The notes below the pieces were generated by a model. The model had not been told where the DNA came from. It saw only the letters and a list, made by a program, of their open reading frames with translations, and ran no database searches. This document shows positions 7,817-12,470 of a stretch of 12,470 bases of DNA, piece after piece (the stretch's first letter is position 1; each line of letters opens with the position of its first letter). The DNA comes from Geopsychrobacter sp. GTDB taxonomy: Bacteria; Desulfobacterota; Desulfuromonadia; Desulfuromonadales; Geopsychrobacteraceae. Location of the stretch: the NCBI GenBank assembly GCA_030620915.1, contig JAUXIR010000014.1, positions 1-12,470 of the forward strand. Direction: 5' to 3'. The position numbers and the translations under genes were made by a program.

Positions 7817-7896
7817 TCACAAAGCGAAGAATTTAGCTGACTAACCCCATATTGTCAAGACCTTTTTCAGTCCAAATATTCTCATCACAAAGCGAA
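7817..7896. repeat. 12-bp direct repeat straddling the rplM promoter
   Basis: TCACAAAGCGAA occurs exactly at 7817-7828 and again at 7885-7896, 68 bases apart. One copy covers the predicted rplM transcription start, the other lies about 27 bases upstream of the -35 box. The upstream copy runs into a small CGAAC/GTTCG palindrome (7893-7905). The position is that expected of a pair of regulator sites; whether anything binds is unknown. Confidence 0.5.
7830..7858 (-). promoter_or_regulatory. Sigma-70-type promoter for rplM-rpsI
   Basis: Minus-strand TTGACA (7858-7853), a 17-base spacer and TAAATT (7835-7830). The -35 is perfect consensus and the spacing ideal. A start near 7823 would give a leader of about 50 bases before the rplM ATG at 7772. 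It lies in the 192-base gap between truA and rplM. Confidence 0.85.
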
Positions 7897-7964
7897 CGAG
7901 GTTCGGCTAAAATTCAAAGCAGAGCGAGGAAAAACTGAGGTGTCATCTCTTTTCTCTCTCTTTC

Positions 7965-8750
7965 CTACAGATTGCATCCGGCTTCGATCTGCTCCTGCTC
8001 GTCGAAGAGTGCCGCTGGATATTCGACCTGCCGCAGGCAGAGTCCATGAGCAGGCGCCTTCAGCCGCATTTCATCGGCCATTCCCTGTGCTAGCAGCCGA
8101 GAAACATCATTCAGGACCCGTTTCCCGGCCCCGATCTGCACCAGTGTCCCAACCATCATGCGCACCATGTGACGCAAAAAACCGCTCCCCCGGACATCGA
8201 TATACAACTGTTCGCCATCCTCAAGCAACTCGATCGAATCGATACGCCTTACAGTCGTCTTGGCATTGCAACCCGCAGCGCGAAACGCGCCGAAATCATG
8301 CACACCGACAAAAGATTGCGCTGCCCGCCGCATCAGGGAGAGGTCCAGCGGCTTTCGATAATGCCAACTATAACTCTTGAGAATAGGTGAGCGGACCGGC
8401 GACAGGAAAATGCTGTAACGATACCATTTCCCCTGGGCACTGAAACGAGCATGAAACCGATCAGAAACCGGCCTGACATCGCAAACCGCGATATCCCGCG
8501 GCAATCGGTCATTCACTCCATGGAGATAGGCGCTCAGCGGCAGAGGATGCGCAATGGTAAAATGCGCCACCATCCCACGCGCATGGACACCCGCATCGGT
8601 TCTTCCGGAGGAATAGACCACCACCGGCTCGCCGCAAACCTCGGTGAGGGCCTCCTCAACCCGCTGTTGAATGCTGATGCCGTTCTTCTGGCGCTGCCAA
8701 CCGACATAGGCACCGCCGTCATATTCGATCCAGAGCGCGATAACGGCCAT
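7965..8750 (-). CDS. truA: tRNA pseudouridine(38-40) synthase TruA
   Basis: Converts uridines 38-40 in the anticodon arm of tRNAs to pseudouridine. The 261-residue product is of normal length. The catalytic aspartate is Asp52 in the SSGRTDAGVHA motif; also typical are the YDGGAYVGWQRQ N-terminus, the FHARFSAQGKWYRYSI segment at about 98-113 and the GSGFLRHMVRMMVGTL helix near the C-terminus. The ATG at 8750 follows the ecfT stop with no intervening base (TAGATG), and GGAG lies seven bases before it, so translation is probably coupled to ecfT. No intrinsic terminator is visible after it, so some read-through into rplM is possible. The leuB, usg/asd and truA neighbourhood is also found in other proteobacteria. 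Confidence 0.97.
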   Translation of the reverse strand: MAVIALWIEYDGGAYVGWQRQKNGISIQQRVEEALTEVCGEPVVVYSSGRTDAGVHARGMVAHFTIAHPLPLSAYLHGVNDRLPRDIAVCDVRPVSDRFHARFSAQGKWYRYSIFLSPVRSPILKSYSWHYRKPLDLSLMRRAAQSFVGVHDFGAFRAAGCNAKTTVRRIDSIELLEDGEQLYIDVRGSGFLRHMVRMMVGTLVQIGAGKRVLNDVSRLLAQGMADEMRLKAPAHGLCLRQVEYPAALFDEQEQIEAGCNL

Positions 8751-9515
8751 CTACAAACTCCAGCACATGGCGATAAAAAACAGACCCAGCACAAAACAGA
8801 TTGAATCGTTGCGCTGCCAGCGGAACTCGGTGGGTTTTGCGCTCAGCGGATTCTCGCCGCGGCTGATATCTTGCGCGAGAGAATCGGCCTGTTCAACCAC
8901 AACCAGAACCGCATCACCGACCAAGCGGCTCAACCGCTGCAGACGTTCGGAAATCCCCTGCCTCTCATGCCGCCGCCCCTTTTCTATCAACGGGGCCCCT
9001 TGCTGAAAAACCTGAGGTAAAAAGTGCAGAACCATAACCAACAAACCACCCGCTTCAGAAACCGGCAGGCCCAAACGACCCAAGGGACTGAGTAATTTCG
9101 ACATGCCCCAGGCCACCGCCTCAGACTCGGTAAAAAGGGCAAAACAGAGGGTAAAGAAGAGCGCCAGCAGCAACTGCAGGTCAACCATCAGGCCGCGCAA
9201 CAGTCCATCATAGGAGAGCATGCGCAGACCAAAAAGGGTACGTCCAGGGGTCAGGAAAAGATGCAGCAGCAAGGTAAAAAGGAGTAACCAGCGCAGGTAC
9301 GCAAGGCGCCGCACAAATTGTTTGATGATCGACGGGTGCCAGGCCAGAAATCCTGCGGCTAAAAGGCCAACATAAAGCAGCACGCCAAAACCGGATGCCG
9401 AGAAGATTGTCATCACCAGCAACAGCAACAACAGCAATTTCAGCCGCGGATCGAGACGAGACAACAAGCGGTCCCTAAAATGAATGCTATCGGTTTCCGA
9501 CAACAGACCAGTCAT
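8751..9515 (-). CDS. ecfT: EcfT/CbiQ-family ECF transporter transmembrane subunit
   Basis: T subunit of an energy-coupling factor transporter, which links ATPases to a vitamin- or metal-binding S subunit in the inner membrane. The 254-residue product has the family length: RLDPRLKLL at about 20-28 is the usual entry motif, and hydrophobic segments lie at about 25-40, 42-59, 72-88, 108-128, 155-170 and 237-253. The cytoplasmic coupling helices at about 175-225 carry ERQG and SRG where Ala-Arg-Gly-like motifs are usual. The start at 9515 was chosen because GAGG precedes it and the gap to the upstream stop is 28 bases; the frame is open back to 9692 but that overlaps the upstream gene. Directly abuts truA. 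No ECF ATPase or S subunit is in the window, so its substrate is unknown. Confidence 0.85.
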   Translation of the reverse strand: MTGLLSETDSIHFRDRLLSRLDPRLKLLLLLLLVMTIFSASGFGVLLYVGLLAAGFLAWHPSIIKQFVRRLAYLRWLLLFTLLLHLFLTPGRTLFGLRMLSYDGLLRGLMVDLQLLLALFFTLCFALFTESEAVAWGMSKLLSPLGRLGLPVSEAGGLLVMVLHFLPQVFQQGAPLIEKGRRHERQGISERLQRLSRLVGDAVLVVVEQADSLAQDISRGENPLSAKPTEFRWQRNDSICFVLGLFFIAMCWSL

Positions 9516-9543
9516 ACCTGACCTCAACGGCCCCAAGGGGCCA

Positions 9544-10506
9544 CTATCCGATCCGCGTCGCCAACATCTCAGCCAGGCGAACTGTATTTCCGGCAGCGCA
9601 ACGGCCGACATTATCAGCCGCATACCAGAGATCAAAGATCGTTGTGGGTTCTGCCGGCGACGCACAGAGTCGCACCAGCATCTCCTCTTCACCGACAGCG
9701 TCGATCAGTGCCGGCAGATCGTGTTCCTGCAGGTCAAGGGCTTCGGCAGCGCCGAGGACGGACTTGACCCGTTCAACGCTCACCGAGGAGGAGAACTCGA
9801 CGCGCACAAAGGCCCCCTCACCATAGAAAAGCGGCAGCTGCAGACGATTGATCCGGATATCGAGATCCGCAAGATCAAGAACCCTGCACAATTCGGCCGC
9901 CAGAGTTTTCTCATCAGCAGTGCCCGCCGAAGGCAGACAGTTAAATGCCAATTGCGCTGAAAAAACCTGATTTACGACCGGCCGACCGTTGAGTAATTCA
10001 CCGGCCTGCTTCTGCAGCTCAGCCAGGCCCTTACGGCCATAGGCTGAAGCCGGGGAAACAGTAGTCACCAAAACGCTACGCAACTCGCCTGCCTGGCGTA
10101 AGGCACCAAGCAACAGGGCAAGCTGGACCGTCAAGCTGGCCGGGGTACTGATCATTGCGCCACTCAGTTGCTCAGTATTCACCCCCGCAACCAACAGATT
10201 GGCGGTAGCCTCCAGGCGACTGGCGGCGGACAGATCAATACAGATGGCCCCAGCTGCCGAAGCGATTGGACACCAGTCGCGGCTGATTTCAGCGGGTGTC
10301 GCAAAAATCGCCAGGTCGATCCCCTCAAAGCTGTCCGCGCTTAAGAGACCAACCAACAGGGATTCGCCGCCAAAATCGATAAATTCACCGTCGGAATCCG
10401 CTGAGGCAAAAAGACGCAGCTCCCCAACCGGGAAGCTGCGCTTAATAAACTGCTCAAGAATTTGCTCTCCAATAACGCCGGTAGCACCGACGAGGGCAAT
10501 CTTCAT
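9544..10506 (-). CDS. Asd/Usg-1 family protein lacking the catalytic Cys and His
   Basis: A 320-residue relative of aspartate-semialdehyde dehydrogenase. The NADP-binding motif GATGVIG (7-13) and the C-terminal ADNVGRCAAGNTVR segment are kept. At the place of the catalytic Cys in Pro-Asn-Cys-Ser-Thr it reads TPASLTVQ (121-128), so Ser124 replaces Cys, and at the conserved Gly-His it reads FYGEG (227-231), so Glu230 replaces His. The Ser-Leu-Thr pattern and the AYGRKGLAEL...LLNG stretch resemble E. coli Usg, an Asd paralogue of unknown function encoded just upstream of truA. It is therefore probably not a working dehydrogenase, even though automatic annotation may call it asd. The ATG at 10506 gives the normal N-terminus; the frame extends back to 10590 into leuB. 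It lies 58 bases after leuB and 28 before ecfT, in one apparent operon. Confidence 0.85.
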   Translation of the reverse strand: MKIALVGATGVIGEQILEQFIKRSFPVGELRLFASADSDGEFIDFGGESLLVGLLSADSFEGIDLAIFATPAEISRDWCPIASAAGAICIDLSAASRLEATANLLVAGVNTEQLSGAMISTPASLTVQLALLLGALRQAGELRSVLVTTVSPASAYGRKGLAELQKQAGELLNGRPVVNQVFSAQLAFNCLPSAGTADEKTLAAELCRVLDLADLDIRINRLQLPLFYGEGAFVRVEFSSSVSVERVKSVLGAAEALDLQEHDLPALIDAVGEEEMLVRLCASPAEPTTIFDLWYAADNVGRCAAGNTVRLAEMLATRIG

Positions 10507-10564
10507 AATTCTAAATCCTGTTGTAAGTGAAACCGAACGCTTGTGTGCAACTCCTGCTACCGAC

Positions 10565-11668
<1,104 letters not shown>

Positions 11669-11704
11669 TCATCATTGAAATCAAAAAAAATCAGTCTAAT
11701 CAAA

Positions 11705-11730
11705 CAAAAAACCCCCTTGAAACCGGGAGT
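11705..11730 (-). terminator. Terminator-like hairpin in the leuB leader
   Basis: On the minus strand ACTCCC (11730-11725), an eight-base loop and GGGGGT (11716-11711) form a six-pair stem with one G-T pair, followed by TTTTT, G, TTT. It begins only about six bases after the predicted leuB start. It could cause early termination (attenuation) or protect the 5' end. No leucine-rich leader peptide is visible. The plus strand has no T-run after it. Confidence 0.5.
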
Positions 11731-11742
11731 TGGAGCGGCACA

Positions 11743-11771
11743 ACTATAGAAAGCAGGCTGAAAATTGTCAA
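11743..11771 (-). promoter_or_regulatory. Sigma-70-type promoter for leuB
   Basis: Minus-strand TTGACA (11771-11766), a 17-base spacer and TATAGT (11748-11743). The start should fall near 11736, giving a leader of about 83 bases before the leuB ATG. It lies in the 220-base gap to the divergent DsbC-like gene. Confidence 0.87.
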
Positions 11772-11808
11772 TCCATTTCTCCGTAAAGCCGTTGAGCATA
11801 TCTCCTGT

Positions 11809-11822
11809 ACAGCAACAGCTGT
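11809..11822. repeat. Short inverted repeat in the leuB/dsbC-like divergent gap
   Basis: ACAGC (11809-11813), AACA, GCTGT (11818-11822). It lies about 38 bases upstream of the leuB -35 box and 52 bases before the DsbC-like start. It could be an operator for either gene, but five-base arms are easily found by chance. Confidence 0.2.
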
Positions 11823-11862
11823 CACTGATAGGATGCTGAGCGCTTTATTCTATATGTCAAAC

Positions 11863-11868
11863 AGGAGG
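11863..11868 (+). promoter_or_regulatory. Ribosome-binding site for the DsbC-like gene
   Basis: AGGAGG, a perfect Shine-Dalgarno core, five bases before TTG at 11874. It supports the non-ATG start, which begins a clean signal peptide. No convincing promoter for this gene could be assigned; TATTCT at 11846-11851 is a possible -10 without a good -35. Confidence 0.8.
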
Positions 11869-11873
11869 ATACC

Positions 11874-12470
11874 TTGAAGATACTGCTCATCACTATTGCG
11901 ACGTTGTTAATTGCAATCCCGGCTGTGGCCTTTATGGCCGAGGGCGAAGGCTGTGGCACCGGAAGCTGCATCGACTGCCATGCCCTGTCCAAGACTGAAG
12001 CCAATGAAGCCCTCAAGCAGATCGAGGGTGAGGTTGTCGGTGTCAGCCCGGCCGAGGTTCCCGGCCTGTGGCGGGTCGACATGAAGATGAACGGTAAAAC
12101 CTGGCCGCTCTATCTCGACTATTCAAAATCATACCTGATCTCAGGCAACATCATTCAACTCGCCAGCCGCAAGAACCTGACCGAAAGCCACTACCGCGAG
12201 CTCAACCCGGTCGACGTTTCAACCATCCCGCTCGACGACGCCCTGCTCTTTGGCGACCCACTGGCCAAAACCAAGGTGATCGTCTTTACCGATCCCCATT
12301 GCCCCTACTGCAGCAAACTGCATCAGGAGCTCAAAAAAGCCCTCGAGACCCGGCCCGATATCGCCTGGCTGATCAAACTGATGCCGATCAAGAAAGACTC
12401 GCGTGAAGCGGTGGAAACAATCCTCTGCGAAAAATCCCTTGAGCTACTCGACGCCGCCTTTGCCGGCCAA
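11874..12470 (+). CDS. DsbC-like exported thiol-disulfide protein with CxxCH motif, 3' partial
   Basis: Start of a thioredoxin-fold protein of the DsbC/DsbG type, which would reshuffle or reduce disulfides in the periplasm. 199 codons are in the window and the frame runs off the right edge. A TTG start with a strong AGGAGG site begins a signal peptide at about 1-22 (hydrophobic core LLITIATLLIAIPAVA). The mature start has Cys27, Cys32, Cys35 and His36: the CIDCH string fits the c-type heme motif CxxCH. An N-terminal dimerisation-like region at about 40-115 (EGEVVGVSPAEVPGLW..., GKTWPLYLDYSKSYLISG) leads to the thioredoxin domain with active site DPHCPYC (140-146). A further Cys lies at about 187 (ILCEKS). 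It is divergent from leuB across 220 bases. The CxxCH may bind heme or be an extra redox pair; the sequence alone cannot tell. Confidence 0.85.
   Translation, partial: MKILLITIATLLIAIPAVAFMAEGEGCGTGSCIDCHALSKTEANEALKQIEGEVVGVSPAEVPGLWRVDMKMNGKTWPLYLDYSKSYLISGNIIQLASRKNLTESHYRELNPVDVSTIPLDDALLFGDPLAKTKVIVFTDPHCPYCSKLHQELKKALETRPDIAWLIKLMPIKKDSREAVETILCEKSLELLDAAFAGQ

Noticed and set aside
7773..7820. Upstream extension of rplM by 16 residues
   Set aside because: The ATG at 7772 has a good ribosome-binding site and yields the standard L13 N-terminus and length.
9516..9692. N-terminal extension of ecfT by 59 residues
   Set aside because: It overlaps the upstream Asd/Usg-family gene, is Arg/Trp/Cys-rich without family similarity, and the ATG at 9515 has a ribosome-binding site.
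11711..11730. Leucine leader-peptide attenuator for leuB
   Set aside because: No short frame with clustered leucine codons is present between the predicted start and leuB.
11822..12082. Minus-strand frame opposite the DsbC-like gene
   Set aside because: It overlaps a frame with signal peptide, ribosome-binding site and thioredoxin motifs; it has none of its own.

Overview
The window looks like ordinary chromosome from a Gram-negative bacterium, most likely a Desulfuromonadales/Geobacter-type deltaproteobacterium. That assignment is an inference from protein style and gene order (leuB near truA, rplM-rpsI followed by argC, an L,D-transpeptidase with a Cds6-like tail, a DsbC-like protein with a CxxCH motif); no rRNA or other taxonomic marker is present. 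There are ten complete or nearly complete protein genes and two cut by the window edges. I see no tRNA, rRNA, CRISPR, prophage or intact insertion sequence.

Left part, plus strand (1-2809): a cyclic-di-GMP pair. The C-terminal part of an HD-GYP phosphodiesterase is followed after 21 bases by a membrane-anchored HAMP-GAF-GGDEF diguanylate cyclase. It converges on a minus-strand pair (2813-5397): a membrane-anchored TPR protein and an L,D-transpeptidase, coupled by a TGATG stop/start overlap and both ending in the same NTF2-like (Cds6-type) domain. The convergent stop codons are only 3 bases apart, and an 11-bp perfect inverted repeat lies just inside the end of the cyclase gene.

About 400 bases without a gene (5398-5798) then hold a cluster of short palindromes flanked by a direct repeat, possibly an intergenic repeat element.

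Right part, minus strand (5799-11653), in transcription order: leuB, an Asd/Usg-family gene, ecfT, truA, then a strong sigma-70-type promoter, rplM, rpsI, a strong intrinsic terminator, and argC. This mixes amino-acid biosynthesis (Leu, Arg and an Asd relative that lacks the catalytic residues), tRNA modification, ribosomal proteins and an ECF transporter T subunit without its ATPases. The terminator after rpsI runs directly into the argC Shine-Dalgarno sequence. leuB has its own near-consensus promoter with a terminator-like hairpin at the very start of its leader.

Divergent from leuB, a DsbC-like exported thiol-disulfide protein with a CxxCH motif (11874 onward) runs off the right edge.

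I did not find a clearly new defence, mobile or biosynthetic system. The best leads are the Asd/Usg-like protein lacking catalytic residues in the leuB-truA neighbourhood, the ecfT without ATPases, the terminator abutting the argC ribosome-binding site, the paired Cds6-domain cell-envelope proteins, the possible heme site in the DsbC-like protein, and the palindrome cluster.
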